From positions 5,270,001-5,334,000 of the forward strand of contig NZ_CP109442.1 of the NCBI RefSeq assembly GCF_036227205.1: 64,000 bases of DNA, read 5' to 3'. Origin of the DNA: Amycolatopsis sp. NBC_01480 (GTDB lineage Bacteria; Actinomycetota; Actinomycetes; Mycobacteriales; Pseudonocardiaceae). The first letter of the stretch is position 1, and each line of letters begins with the position of its first letter. The position numbers were made by a program, and so were the translations under genes. The notes under the pieces were generated by a model, which saw only the letters and a program-made list of their open reading frames with translations, did no database searches and was not told the DNA's origin. This document shows, piece by piece, positions 34,924-43,776 of this stretch.

Positions 34924-35499
34924 GTGACCAGGATCGTGGCCGGGAAGGCGGGCGGACGGCGGCTGAAGGTGCCGCCGAAGGGGACCCGCCCGACGTCCGA
35001 GCGGGTGCGGGAAGCCCTGTTCAACGCCCTCGACGTGGCCGGCGAGCTGGAGGGCGCGCGGGTCCTCGACCTCTATGCGGGCTCCGGCGCGCTCGGCCTC
35101 GAAGCCCTCTCCCGCGGCGCCGCCGACGCGTGGTTCGTCGAGGCCGACCGCCGGGCCGCCGACGTGCTCCGCGGGAACGTCGCCGACGTGGGCCTCGGCG
35201 GCACCGTGCGCGCCGCGCCGGTCGAGGCCGTGGTGGCCGCGCCGGCGCCCGCGCGCTTCGACCTCGTGCTGGCCGACCCGCCGTACGCCGTGGACGCCGC
35301 GGCGCTCGGGCGAGTGCTGGCCGCGCTCGACGAAGGCGGCTGGCTCGGCGAAGGCGCGCTCGTGGTGGTCGAACGGGCCGCTCGCGACGGCGCGCCCGAC
35401 TGGCCCGCCGCTTTCACGCCGACCCGCGACAAGCGTTACGGCGACACGGCCCTGTACTGGGCTGAGTTCGGCGCGGAAACTCCGGGTGTGACGCAGTAG
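34924..35499 (+). CDS. rsmD: 16S rRNA (guanine(966)-N(2))-methyltransferase RsmD
   Basis: Methylates G966 of 16S rRNA with SAM. The 191-residue protein begins TRIVAGKAGGRRLKVPP, the family signature. It has the SAM loop VLDLYAGSGALGLEALSRG (about 44-62) and the catalytic VLADPPYAVD (DPPY, about 117). GTG 34924 is used because the conserved N-terminus begins there; GGGGGA lies almost against it, so ribosome spacing is poor. coaD follows 44 bp later, the usual pairing. Confidence 0.95.
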   Translation: MTRIVAGKAGGRRLKVPPKGTRPTSERVREALFNALDVAGELEGARVLDLYAGSGALGLEALSRGAADAWFVEADRRAADVLRGNVADVGLGGTVRAAPVEAVVAAPAPARFDLVLADPPYAVDAAALGRVLAALDEGGWLGEGALVVVERAARDGAPDWPAAFTPTRDKRYGDTALYWAEFGAETPGVTQ

Positions 35500-35543
35500 T
35501 CACGTGGTGCGCGCGCGGCCCCGTGGCTTGGTAGCGTCCGCCC

Positions 35544-36026
35544 ATGCGGCGTGCGGTCTGTCCCGGTTCCTACGATCCGGCCACCAACGGACACCTCGAC
35601 ATCATCGAGCGGGCCTCCCTCCTCTTCGACGAGGTCGTCGTCGCGGTGGGGGTGAACAAGAGCAAGAAGGGCCTGTTCGAGGTCGAAGAGCGCATGGAGA
35701 TGCTGCGCCTGATCACCGCGAAGCTGCCCAACGTGCGCGTCGACTCGTGGCAGGGCCTGCTCGTTGACTATTGCCGCGAGAACGACATCTCGGCCGTCGC
35801 GAAGGGCCTGCGCTCGGTCAGCGACTTCGACTACGAGCTGCAGATGGCGCAGATGAACCGCGAGCTCACCGGGCTCGAGACGCTGCTGATGGCCAACAAC
35901 CCGGCGTACGGCTTCGTCTCCAGCTCGCTGGTGAAGGAGGTCGCGGCGCTCGGCGGCGACATCGAGAGCCTCGTCCCGCCGGTCGTGTTCGAGCGGCTCA
36001 AACAGGTCTTCCCGAAGCAGGACTGA
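35544..36026 (+). CDS. coaD: phosphopantetheine adenylyltransferase
   Basis: Adds AMP to 4'-phosphopantetheine, the fourth step of CoA synthesis. The 160-residue length is standard. Motifs: CPGSYDPATNGHLDII (T/H-x-G-H nucleotidyltransferase site), KGLRSVSDFDYELQMA (substrate pocket) and YGFVSSSLVKEVA near the C-terminus. It is paired with rsmD as in mycobacteria. Confidence 0.97.
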   Translation: MRRAVCPGSYDPATNGHLDIIERASLLFDEVVVAVGVNKSKKGLFEVEERMEMLRLITAKLPNVRVDSWQGLLVDYCRENDISAVAKGLRSVSDFDYELQMAQMNRELTGLETLLMANNPAYGFVSSSLVKEVAALGGDIESLVPPVVFERLKQVFPKQD

Positions 36027-36159
36027 GCAGGGCTGCGGCAAGTTCAGCGGGCGTATTCGCCCGAACGGGCGGCGACCATCGTCTGGACTTCGGCCGTCGG
36101 CCAAGACTGTTCACTTGGCGGTATCCTTATCGGCCATCCGATCGGGTTACGGTCCGAAA

Positions 36160-36891
36160 ATGACCAACCATCGTTCCCGTTTAGCTGGTGTCCTTTTCGC
36201 ACTGCTGGTCGGTTTCCTGGGGTTCGCGACGGCCGCGCAGGCCGCCCCCGCGGCTCCGGCCGCCCCGGCTGCGACCGCCTCGCCCGCCTCGGTCCTGCAG
36301 AACTCCTGCGGCGACCTTTCGGGCTTCACGCACACGGCGCTGTCCTCGCTGCCCGCCGAGGCGACGACCACGTACAACCTGATCCAGTCGGGAGGCCCCT
36401 TCCCGTACCCGAAGAACGACGGCGTCGTCTTCACCAACCGTGAGGGCATCCTCCCGTCCTGCTCCTCGTCGTACTACCACGAGTACACCGTGCCGACGCC
36501 CGGCGCGAGCAACCGCGGCACCCGCCGGATCATCACCGGCCAGGGCGGCGAGTACTTCTACACCGGCGACCACTACGCCACGTTCAGCGTGATCGACGTC
36601 AACGGCGGCGGGGGCGGCACCACCGCCTGCGGCGACCTCTCGAAGCTGGCCAAGGTCGGCTACTCCACCCTGTCGGCGGCCGCGAAGAACGTCGTGGACA
36701 CCGTCAAGGGCGGCGCCTCGACCGGCACCACCTACCAGAACCGCGAAGGCGTCCTCCCGGCCTGCGCCGCGGGCTACTACCAGCTGTTCCCGGTGGGCAC
36801 CAACGACCGCGTGATCACCGGCAAGGCCGGCGAGCTGGTCTACACCCCCGACCACTTCAGCACCTTCAAGGCCATCGACCTCAACTCCTGA
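36160..36891 (+). CDS. secreted protein with two tandem RNase Sa (N1/T1)-type ribonuclease domains
   Basis: A 243-residue exported protein. The signal peptide (LAGVLFALLVGFLGFATAAQA) is followed by an Ala/Pro spacer. Domain 1 (about 48-147) is very close to Streptomyces RNase Sa: GPFPYPKNDGVVFTNREG, YYHEYTV, RGTRRIITG and GDHYATF supply the catalytic Glu (NREG), Arg (RGTRR) and His (GDH). A VNGGGGGTT linker leads to domain 2 (about 155-240), which keeps NREGVLPAC, DRVITG and PDHFSTF but has YYQLFPV in place of YYHEYTV and lacks the GPFPY loop. No barstar-like inhibitor gene is adjacent. A strong terminator follows. Confidence 0.9.
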   Translation: MTNHRSRLAGVLFALLVGFLGFATAAQAAPAAPAAPAATASPASVLQNSCGDLSGFTHTALSSLPAEATTTYNLIQSGGPFPYPKNDGVVFTNREGILPSCSSSYYHEYTVPTPGASNRGTRRIITGQGGEYFYTGDHYATFSVIDVNGGGGGTTACGDLSKLAKVGYSTLSAAAKNVVDTVKGGASTGTTYQNREGVLPACAAGYYQLFPVGTNDRVITGKAGELVYTPDHFSTFKAIDLNS

Positions 36892-36903
36892 GCCGACGCG
36901 CCC

Positions 36904-36935
36904 GTGCCGCCCTGCCCGCCCGGGCAGGGCGGCAC
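36904..36935 (+). terminator. terminator after the double-RNase gene
   Basis: A 15-bp perfect stem (36904-36918 with 36921-36935) with a 2-base loop, starting 12 bp after the stop codon. Very stable, but without a T-run. Confidence 0.75.
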
Positions 36936-37057
36936 TGTCGTTTCCCGGGGGTGTTTCGAAAGGGACACGCCCAGCTCGGCGCGCGTTCACCGGTTCCGCA
37001 GCCGCAGCAGGCAGACTGGACCACAGCGAACGGGGAATTCTGCTTGAGGGAGTGGCC

Positions 37058-37786
37058 GTGTACCGGGTTTTCGAGGCACTCGACGAGCTCGTCACGATCG
37101 TCGAAGAGGCACGCGGAGTGCCCATGACGTCCAGCTGCGTGGTGCCCCGTGGCGATGTCCTCGAGCTGCTCGACGACGTCCGCGACGCCCTGCCGGGCGA
37201 GGTCGACGACGCCCAGGACGTGCTCGACAAGCGCGACGACGTGCTGCACGCGGCCCGCAAGGAGGCGGGCGAGACCGTCTCCGGGGCCAACGAGGAGGCC
37301 GAGCGCACGCTGTCCGACGCGACGTCGGAGGCCGAGCGCATCCTGGCCGACGCCCGCGACCGCGCCGAGCAGATGATGGCCGACGCGCACAACGAGGCCG
37401 AGCGCATGGTCGCCGGCGGGCAGGCGGAGTACCAGAACCTGACCGACCGCTCGCGCGCCGAGTCCGAGCGGATGATCCAGGCCGGCCGCGACGCCTACGA
37501 GCGCGCCATCGAAGACGGCCGCGCCGAGCAGGTCCGGCTCGTCTCCCAGACCGAGGTGGTCCAGGCCGCACACGCCGAGTCCGCCCGGATCGTGGACGAG
37601 GCGCACGCCGAGGCCGACCGCCAGCGCGGCGAGTGCGACGTCTACGTGGACGGCAAGCTGGCGGAGTTCTCCGAGCTGCTGGCGACCACCCTGCGGACCG
37701 TCGACTCGGGCCGCAACCACCTGCGCTCCCCGGCGAACCTCGGCGGCAACGGCGGCCGGCCGACGCTGTACGACTACCAGGTCTGA
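37058..37786 (+). CDS. sepIVA: SepIVA-like septation protein (DivIVA-like coiled coil)
   Basis: A 242-residue cytoplasmic coiled-coil protein. The start YRVFEALDELVTIVEEARGVPM matches mycobacterial SepIVA (Rv2927c), which helps direct septum and envelope synthesis. GTG 37058 is preferred to the in-frame GTG at 37052 because GAGGGAG spaces properly from it and homologues begin (M/V)YRVFEALDEL. Residues 60-210 form a long heptad-rich coiled coil (for example EAERILADARDRAEQMMADA). It lies upstream of yceD-rpmF-rnc, the same neighbours as in mycobacteria. A palindrome of the dispersed CTGAAGGCCACC family follows directly. Confidence 0.92.
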   Translation: MYRVFEALDELVTIVEEARGVPMTSSCVVPRGDVLELLDDVRDALPGEVDDAQDVLDKRDDVLHAARKEAGETVSGANEEAERTLSDATSEAERILADARDRAEQMMADAHNEAERMVAGGQAEYQNLTDRSRAESERMIQAGRDAYERAIEDGRAEQVRLVSQTEVVQAAHAESARIVDEAHAEADRQRGECDVYVDGKLAEFSELLATTLRTVDSGRNHLRSPANLGGNGGRPTLYDYQV

Positions 37787-37794
37787 CCCATGCC

Positions 37795-37841
37795 CTGAAG
37801 GCCACCTTGAGAGACGTACATGCCCTGAAGGTGGCCTTCAG
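37795..37841. repeat. dispersed palindrome, copy 1 (probable terminator of sepIVA)
   Basis: The 12-base arms CTGAAGGCCACC and GGTGGCCTTCAG are separated by 23 bases containing GACGTA. It starts 8 bp after the sepIVA stop. The core is shared with the palindrome at 63846-63892, which sits in the same position after another gene. The block CATGCCCTGAAG also occurs twice as a direct repeat here (37789 and 37819). Confidence 0.85.
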
Positions 37842-37934
37842 AGCATCCGGCAGAGAGCGCGCCCAGGTCGCCCGCGAGCCGTTGGGTGCGGCCAGCTCCA
37901 ACGGGGTGGCGGACCCTGCGTACCCTGGTCACTG

Positions 37935-38552
37935 ATGTCTGAGAACCCTGTTAACCCAGCCCGGCCGGCGCCGCTCGACGACCGCAGCCCCTGGGTGATC
38001 GACACCCGTGAGCTGGGCCGCCGCGCCGGCCTGAGCCGTGAGGTGCGCCGCTCCGTCCCGGTCGAGGTCGCGCTCGGCGTGCCCGGCGTGATCGCCATCG
38101 ACGCGGGCTCCGCCGTCGAGCTGGACCTGATGCTCGAGTCCGTGGTCGAAGGCGTGCTGGTCAGCGGCACGGCGTCGGCCACCGCGCACGGCGCCTGCTC
38201 GCGCTGCCTCGACCCGGTGACCGAGGAGGTCGAGGTCGACATCACCGAGCTGTTCGCCTACCCCGGCTCGGCCACCGAGGAGACCACCGACGAGGACGAG
38301 ATCCCCCGCCTGGTGGACGACCGGATCGACCTCGAGCCGACGGTGCGTGACGCCGTGGTGCTGGCGCTTCCGCTCGCGCCGCTGTGCGAGGAGGACTGCG
38401 CCGGGCTGTGCACCGAATGCGGCGTCAAGTGGGCCGATCTCGAGCCCGGACACGGGCATGAGAAGATAGATCCTCGGTGGGCCGCGCTCGTCGATCGTTT
38501 CGACGAGAACGCGGGCGAAAAGCCTGCGCACGGCTCCGGAGAGCAAGCCTGA
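37935..38552 (+). CDS. yceD: YceD (DUF177) family protein
   Basis: A 205-residue protein of the YceD family, linked to 23S rRNA maturation or accumulation and nearly always upstream of rpmF. It contains [11 protein letters not shown] (first Cys pair) and [14 protein letters not shown] (Cys cluster), probably binding zinc. ATG 37935 is the natural start, but the ribosome site is weak. rpmF starts 75 bp after the stop, and rnc follows. Confidence 0.93.
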   Translation: MSENPVNPARPAPLDDRSPWVIDTRELGRRAGLSREVRRSVPVEVALGVPGVIAIDAGSAVELDLMLESVVEGVLVSGTASATAHGACSRCLDPVTEEVEVDITELFAYPGSATEETTDEDEIPRLVDDRIDLEPTVRDAVVLALPLAPLCEEDCAGLCTECGVKWADLEPGHGHEKIDPRWAALVDRFDENAGEKPAHGSGEQA

Positions 38553-38627
38553 CGAGCGTCCAGCTCGATCCGGGAGAAGAAAGTTCGCTCGCGAGGCGCG
38601 AGCAGACCGTTTTAAGGAGATCTACTC

Positions 38628-38810
38628 GTGGCCGTCCCGAAGCGGAAGATGTCGCGATCCAACACGCGCTCCCGCCGCAGCCAGTGGAAGGCGGCTCCGG
38701 TTCAGCTGGTGCCCTGCTCCAACCGCGCCTGCCGCCAGCCCAAGCTCCAGCACATCGCGTGCCCGGCGTGCGGCCAGCACAACGGCCGCCAGGTCGTCGA
38801 GCCCGCCTGA
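38628..38810 (+). CDS. rpmF: 50S ribosomal protein L32
   Basis: A 60-residue ribosomal protein starting [19 protein letters not shown], the invariant L32 start. It has a zinc ribbon: CSNRAC and CPAC. The GTG start has AAGGAG 8 bases upstream. It sits between yceD and rnc, the standard bacterial order. Confidence 0.97.
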   Translation: MAVPKRKMSRSNTRSRRSQWKAAPVQLVPCSNRACRQPKLQHIACPACGQHNGRQVVEPA

Positions 38811-38824
38811 TCGGGCAGCCGGCC

Positions 38825-39595
38825 ATGGGGGGCAAGTCAGCTGGTGGCGCACCGGCGGATCCCGCAGCCTTACTCGACGCGCTCGGGGTCGTTCTCGACC
38901 CCGAGCTGCTTCGGCTGTCCTTGACTCATCGCTCGTACGCGTACGAAAACGGCGGCCTGCCGCCGAACGAGCGGCTGGAGTTCCTCGGCGACGCGGTGCT
39001 GGGGCTGGTCGTCACCGACCACCTCTACACCACGCACCCCGATCTGCCCGAGGGTCAGCTCGCGAAGCTGCGGGCCAGTGTGGTCAACATGCACGCGCTG
39101 GCCGGAGTCTCGCGCGCGCTCGGTGAAGGTGGGCTCGGCGCGCACCTGCTGCTGGGCAAGGGCGAGGAACTGACCGGTGGCCGCGACAAGGCGAGCATCC
39201 TCGCCGACGGCCTCGAGGCCGTGATCGGCGCGGTGTACCTGGCGCACGGGATCGAGATCGCCCGCAAGCTGGTGCACCACCTGTTCGACGGCCTGCTCGC
39301 CGAGGCCCCGCTGCGTGGCGCGGGCCTCGACTGGAAGACCAGCCTGCAGGAGCTCACGGCGTCGGCCGGTCTCGGCGTGCCCGAGTACCGCGTCGAGGAC
39401 ACCGGTCCGGACCACCGCAAGGAGTTCACGGCCACGGTGCTCATCGGCGGCCGTCCGCTGGGCCACGGCTCCGGCACCACGAAGAAGGAAGCCGAGCAGA
39501 AGGCCGCCGAGACGGCCTGGCGCGCGCTTTCCGACGAGCTGGGCACCGAAGAAACCAGTACCGACGGCAAGGACCAGCCCGAGACCGAGGGCTGA
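38825..39595 (+). CDS. rnc: ribonuclease III
   Basis: Cuts double-stranded RNA in rRNA processing and mRNA turnover. The 256-residue protein has the signature [12 protein letters not shown] (about 45-56, with metal-binding Glu/Asp) and [18 protein letters not shown] (second acidic site). A C-terminal dsRNA-binding domain follows ([15 protein letters not shown] to [16 protein letters not shown]). ATG 38825 gives the normal length, although no strong ribosome site precedes it; coupling to rpmF, 14 bp upstream, may help. A strong hairpin ends the unit. Confidence 0.96.
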   Translation: MGGKSAGGAPADPAALLDALGVVLDPELLRLSLTHRSYAYENGGLPPNERLEFLGDAVLGLVVTDHLYTTHPDLPEGQLAKLRASVVNMHALAGVSRALGEGGLGAHLLLGKGEELTGGRDKASILADGLEAVIGAVYLAHGIEIARKLVHHLFDGLLAEAPLRGAGLDWKTSLQELTASAGLGVPEYRVEDTGPDHRKEFTATVLIGGRPLGHGSGTTKKEAEQKAAETAWRALSDELGTEETSTDGKDQPETEG

Positions 39596-39613
39596 CCTCG
39601 TCGCCGAATTTCG

Positions 39614-39664
39614 CCGAAAGCCTGCTGCCGCCTCCCGATCCGGGAAGCGACAGCAGGCTTTCGG
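39614..39664. terminator. terminator between rnc and the convergent SDR gene
   Basis: A 14-bp perfect outer stem (CCGAAAGCCTGCTG with its complement) encloses a small inner CCCG-ATC-CGGG hairpin. It lies between two converging stops and can serve both. Confidence 0.85.
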
Positions 39665-39679
39665 GGTTTGCGGGGCGGT

Positions 39680-40456
39680 TCAGACCACCCGCAGCTGGCC
39701 GCCGTCCACGATCAATTCGCTGCCGGTGATGTAGCTCGCCTGGTCCGAGGCGAGGAAGACCACCATCGCGGCGATCTCGGCCGGCTCGCCCAGGCGGCCG
39801 AGGGGGATGCCGCCGATGGTCTCGACGAAACCGGCCATCGCCGTTTCGTAGTCGATGCCCAGCTTCTTGGCGAAGCCTTCGATCCCCGATTCGACCAGCG
39901 GCGTGCGGGTCAAGCCGGGGGAGACGCGGTTGACCCGCACGCCCTGGCCCGCGATCGCCGAAGCCAGGGTCTTGCTGTACGTCGAGAGCGCCGCCTTCGA
40001 AGCCGCGTAGTCCACGCCGACGGCCTGCGGGAACCGGTTCACCGTGGACGTCACGTGCACCACCACCCCCGAACCGCGTTCGATCATGCCCGGCACCAGC
40101 TCGCGGTCCAGCCGGACCGCGCTGAGCAGGTTCGTTTCGAGCATGGCCAGCCAATCGCCGTCGCCGACCGACAGCGGGCCTTCAAGGTGGCCCTTGCTCG
40201 TGCCGACGTTGTCGACCAGCACGTCGACGCCGCCGAGCAGCCGCTCCGCCTCCCGCGCCAGGCGGATCAGGTCGTCGGGGTCGCGGGCGTCGGTCGCGAC
40301 GAACCGGACGCCCTCGGGCAGCTCGGCCTCCGTGCGCGCGCTGGCCACGACGGTCGCGCCCGCCTCGGCGAACTGCTGCACCACCGCCAGGCCGATCCCG
40401 CGGGTCCCGCCCGTCACCAGCACGCGTTTGCCGCGCAGTCCGCTTTCCTCACCCAT
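39680..40456 (-). CDS. SDR-family oxidoreductase
   Basis: A 258-residue classical short-chain dehydrogenase. The cofactor site is [15 protein letters not shown] (TGxxxGIG). [10 protein letters not shown] stands for the NNAG motif. Catalysis uses Ser in VTSTVNR and VDYAASK (YxxxK). The C-terminus, [24 protein letters not shown], is typical. The residue after the second beta strand is Ala-Arg, which suggests NADP. The substrate is unknown. It converges on rnc and is divergent from mutM. Confidence 0.92.
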   Translation of the reverse strand: MGEESGLRGKRVLVTGGTRGIGLAVVQQFAEAGATVVASARTEAELPEGVRFVATDARDPDDLIRLAREAERLLGGVDVLVDNVGTSKGHLEGPLSVGDGDWLAMLETNLLSAVRLDRELVPGMIERGSGVVVHVTSTVNRFPQAVGVDYAASKAALSTYSKTLASAIAGQGVRVNRVSPGLTRTPLVESGIEGFAKKLGIDYETAMAGFVETIGGIPLGRLGEPAEIAAMVVFLASDQASYITGSELIVDGGQLRVV

Positions 40457-40534
40457 GCCGACGACCCTAGTGACGACGCCCCTAGTGACGCTGCCCCGTC
40501 CGAAACTGTCGTACCCGCCGGGCAGAATGAGGTC

Positions 40535-41398
40535 ATGCCCGAACTACCCGAGGTGGAGGTCGTCCGCGCCGGCCTGGAAGCCCATGTCGCCGGCCGCACC
40601 GTGAGCAAGGTCGAAGTCCTGCACCCGCGCGCCATCCGGCGGCATGTGCTGGGGGCCGAGGACTTCACCGGCCGGCTCGCCGGGGTGCGGATCGACGCCG
40701 CCCGCCGCCGGGGGAAATACCTGTGGCTGGAGCTTTCCGGCGGTGAGGCGGTGCTGGCGCACCTCGGCATGAGTGGCCAGATGCTGGTGCAGCCCGAGGG
40801 CGCGCCGGACGAGAAGCACCTGCGCGTGCGCGTCCGGTTCGCCGACGACGGGCCGGAATTGCGGTTCGTCGACCAGCGCACGTTCGGCGGGCTGGCGCTC
40901 GACGAACTGGTGACCACCGACGGCGAGCAGCTGCCCGGCACCATCGCGCACATCGCGCGCGACCCGATGGACCCGAAGTTCGACGCGGCCGCGGCCGTGC
41001 GGGCGCTGCGCTCGCGGCGCACGGAGGTCAAGCGCGCGTTGCTGGACCAGACCTTGGTGTCCGGCGTCGGCAACATCTACGCCGACGAGGCGCTGTGGCG
41101 TTCGAAGCTGCACTGGGCCCGGCCGGCCGAGAAGCTGACCGCCGCGCAGGGCCGCGCCCTCGTCACCGCCGCCACCGAGGTGATGGACTCCTCGTTGCAA
41201 GCGGGTGGCACGTCGTTCGATGCGTTGTACGTCAACGTGAACGGGCAATCGGGCTACTTCGCGCGCTCCCTCGACGCGTACGGCCAGGAAGGACTACCGT
41301 GCCGCCGTTGTGGCACGGCGATCCGGCGGGAGCCGTTCATGAACCGCTCGTCCTACTCCTGCCCGCGCTGCCAGCCGCGGCCGCGCAGCTCGCGTTGA
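40535..41398 (+). CDS. mutM: formamidopyrimidine-DNA glycosylase
   Basis: Removes oxidised purines such as 8-oxoguanine and nicks the site. The 287-residue protein starts [10 protein letters not shown] (catalytic Pro1 after Met removal, Glu2). The conserved Lys lies in [11 protein letters not shown], the H2TH region in [20 protein letters not shown], and the zinc finger is CRRCG with CPRCQ at the C-terminus. mutM follows rnc in many bacteria; here an SDR gene on the other strand separates them. Confidence 0.96.
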   Translation: MPELPEVEVVRAGLEAHVAGRTVSKVEVLHPRAIRRHVLGAEDFTGRLAGVRIDAARRRGKYLWLELSGGEAVLAHLGMSGQMLVQPEGAPDEKHLRVRVRFADDGPELRFVDQRTFGGLALDELVTTDGEQLPGTIAHIARDPMDPKFDAAAAVRALRSRRTEVKRALLDQTLVSGVGNIYADEALWRSKLHWARPAEKLTAAQGRALVTAATEVMDSSLQAGGTSFDALYVNVNGQSGYFARSLDAYGQEGLPCRRCGTAIRREPFMNRSSYSCPRCQPRPRSSR

Positions 41399-41451
41399 TG
41401 CATCTCTGAAGGGCATCAACTAGGATGAAAAGCAGCTGAAGGGGGCGTCGC

Positions 41452-41889
41452 ATGGTGGCCACGGAGTCCGGCAAGACTTCGCTTTCGGGCAAGATCGACC
41501 AGCTGTTCCACGTGGTGCGCCGGCCCGACCGTGAGCAGTACAGCCACGAGGAGGTCGCGCGCGCCTGCCGCGAGGCGACCGGGGAGAGCTTCTCCACCAC
41601 GTACCTCTGGCAGCTGCGCACGGGGCGTCGCGACAATCCCACGAAGCGTCATCTCGAGGCTCTCGCTCAGTTCTTCGGCGTTCCTCCGGCATACTTCTTC
41701 GACGACGAGCAGAGTGTGAAAATCGCCGAGGAGCTGGCCCTGCTCGGCGCGCTGCGCGACGCGGGGGTCCGTGATGTGGCCTTGCGCGCGGTCACGCTCT
41801 CGTCGGATGGGCTCGACACGATCAGCGACATGATCGACGCGATCGCGCGGAGGGAGGCCGGCCGCGGCGGCGCGCAGAAGGAGGGCTGA
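41452..41889 (+). CDS. EspR-like XRE-family DNA-binding protein
   Basis: A 145-residue protein with the layout of mycobacterial EspR. An N-terminal HTH (about 10-75: KIDQLFHVVRRP, then TTYLWQLRTGRRDNPTKRHL and LAQFFGVPPAYFFDDE) is followed by a short helical dimerisation tail. EspR is a nucleoid-associated regulator, but proteins of this layout also occur beside ImmA-type proteases as repressors. ATG 41452 has AAGGGGG 6 bases upstream. It is the first gene of a three-gene operon. Confidence 0.85.
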   Translation: MVATESGKTSLSGKIDQLFHVVRRPDREQYSHEEVARACREATGESFSTTYLWQLRTGRRDNPTKRHLEALAQFFGVPPAYFFDDEQSVKIAEELALLGALRDAGVRDVALRAVTLSSDGLDTISDMIDAIARREAGRGGAQKEG

Positions 41890-41892
41890 GCC

Positions 41893-42462
41893 GTGGCGGA
41901 CCGGCAGCGTGAACAGCTGTGGCGAAGGTGCCGCCGGCTGGCCGAAACCGCGGCGCTGCCCGAGCCATTCGACTCGGGGCGATTCGTGGCGGGCATCGCC
42001 GCCGGCCGGGGACGGCCCATCGAGCTGATGCCGGTGAACACCCCGTCCGGCGGGCCCTGCGGCCTGCTGATGAGTACCGAGCGCGCCGACTACATCCTTT
42101 ATCCGACCAACACCACGGCCTTGCACCGCCGGCACATCCTGCTGCACGAAGTCGGGCATCTGCTGTGCGGCCACGTCGGTTCCGACGCGGGCGCGGACGG
42201 CGCGGCCATCGACTCCGCCGCCAGCCGTCAGCTGATGCCGAGCCTCTCGGCCGAGCTCGTCCGCCGAGTGCTCGGGCGGACCACGTACACGGCTGTCGAA
42301 GAGCAGGAGGCCGAGCTGGTCGCGTCGCTCATCGCGCAGCGCGTCGCCCGCGGCTCGGGCACGCGCCCGGCCGTGGAGGCCGACGAGAGTAGTGGCTTCG
42401 ACGGCGGGATGGCCCGCATGGACAACCTGTTCGGCGGCAAGCCGCGCCGCCGGCACCCGTGA
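41893..42462 (+). CDS. ImmA/IrrE-type zinc metalloprotease-like protein
   Basis: A 189-residue soluble protein. The zinc site is HILLHEVGHLLCGH (HExxH), with a likely third ligand Glu in VEEQEAELVASLIAQR, the ImmA/IrrE pattern. ImmA proteins cut or inactivate a partner XRE repressor in response to a signal. Here the partner would be the EspR-like protein encoded 3 bp upstream. The GTG start at 41893 has AAGGAGG upstream. Its stop overlaps the next start (GTGA). Confidence 0.85.
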   Translation: MADRQREQLWRRCRRLAETAALPEPFDSGRFVAGIAAGRGRPIELMPVNTPSGGPCGLLMSTERADYILYPTNTTALHRRHILLHEVGHLLCGHVGSDAGADGAAIDSAASRQLMPSLSAELVRRVLGRTTYTAVEEQEAELVASLIAQRVARGSGTRPAVEADESSGFDGGMARMDNLFGGKPRRRHP

Positions 42463-43652
42463 GCGAGACGCTGGCGTACCTGGCCTGCGTGCTCGGGTTC
42501 GCCGGCTTCAGCGCCAAACTGCTGGAGGCGGGACGCGACCAGCCGGCGAAACGGCTCTGGTACCTGTCCGGCTTCGGCATCTGCATCGCGCTGGGGATCA
42601 CCGTCGGCACCGAGGCCATGGACACGCTGACCGGGCACACGCAGTGGTACGCGCAGTTCGCGACGTTCGCCGGCGACGCGTTGAAGATCGGCGCGATCGG
42701 CTTCACGGTGGCGTTCGCGCGGTCGATGCGCCTGGGCGACGGCGCGAAGTTCGGCTGGCACGCGGTGGTGACGTGGGTAGTGCTGCTGACGGAGGCGGTG
42801 CTGTTCGTGCTCGCCTCGCCGATTCGGTCCGGCGACGTCACCGTGGCGGCCGGGGCCGGGCGGCCGTACTACTTCCTGTACGAGCTGATGTTCGTCGTCT
42901 ACGGCGTGCCGAGCCTGATCCTGCTGGCGTCGGTCTTCGCGCGCTTCGCCGTGCGCGCCCGGGGCGGGCCTCTTCGCTTGGGGCTGTGGCTGATAGTCGC
43001 GGGCGTGGTCGCTGCGGTGGCGTGGACGCTGTGGGACCTCGACGATCTTCGCCAGGTCGCGCAGACCGGCCAGGTCGACGCGACGGACGACCTGCCCTCG
43101 GCCGCGCTCGGGGCGTCTTGCGTGGTGCTGGCGGTGGCGGGCGCGACGCTGTCGGCATGGGGACCTTCGCTCGCCGCGCCGATCCGGTGGCTGCGCGCGT
43201 ACCGGGGCTACCGCCGGATCGAGCCACTGTGGACAGTCCTGCGTGACGCCGTGCCGGGCATCGCCCTCGATCCGGCGCGCGGGCTCGGCGGGGTGGAGTT
43301 CGCGTTGTACCGCCGCGTGATCGAGATCCGCGACGGGCACCTCGCGCTGCGGCCGTACTTCGACCCGGAGCTGCCTTCGCGGGTGGAAGCGCTCGCGCGC
43401 CGCCAGGGCGTGCCGGCCGGCGACGTCGTCGCGACCACCGAAGCGGCGGCGCTGGCCGCGGCCCTCGTCGCGAGCGAAGCGGGCCACCGTTACCAGCCCG
43501 ACGACGCCGACGGCCCGGCCGGCGCGCCCGTCGACGCGGACGTCCTCGCCGAGGCGGCGTGGCTGGTCCAGGTGGCCCGGGCGTGGCGGCATTCGGCCGT
43601 GGTGCGCCAGATTCGTGGCGAAGCCCAGCGGGAACTGGGAATTTCGGCCTGA
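42459..43652 (+). CDS. multi-pass membrane protein, MAB_1171c/DUF6545 type
   Basis: A 397-residue protein. The first 235 residues hold six or seven membrane helices (for example LAYLACVLGFAGFSAKLL, VVTWVVLLTEAVLFVLA, LWLIVAGVVAAVAWTLWDL). A cytoplasmic domain (about 245-397) follows with LWTVLRDAVPGIAL and FALYRRVIEIRDGHLAL, the DUF6545 signature. The start overlaps the protease stop by GTGA. Family members are labelled putative transporters without evidence. In this cassette it may sense an external or membrane signal and pass it to the protease, which is inference. Confidence 0.8.
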   Translation: MSETLAYLACVLGFAGFSAKLLEAGRDQPAKRLWYLSGFGICIALGITVGTEAMDTLTGHTQWYAQFATFAGDALKIGAIGFTVAFARSMRLGDGAKFGWHAVVTWVVLLTEAVLFVLASPIRSGDVTVAAGAGRPYYFLYELMFVVYGVPSLILLASVFARFAVRARGGPLRLGLWLIVAGVVAAVAWTLWDLDDLRQVAQTGQVDATDDLPSAALGASCVVLAVAGATLSAWGPSLAAPIRWLRAYRGYRRIEPLWTVLRDAVPGIALDPARGLGGVEFALYRRVIEIRDGHLALRPYFDPELPSRVEALARRQGVPAGDVVATTEAAALAAALVASEAGHRYQPDDADGPAGAPVDADVLAEAAWLVQVARAWRHSAVVRQIRGEAQRELGISA

Positions 43653-43776
43653 CACCTGGGTTTCCGGCCCGGGCGATTCGAGTGCGTGGACGGGCTTGAT
43701 GGTCCGAATAGCCCTCCGCCGTGCACACTACTGCGCTATGCGTGGTACCGTTCCAAGCGTAAGACTGGAGGGTGCC

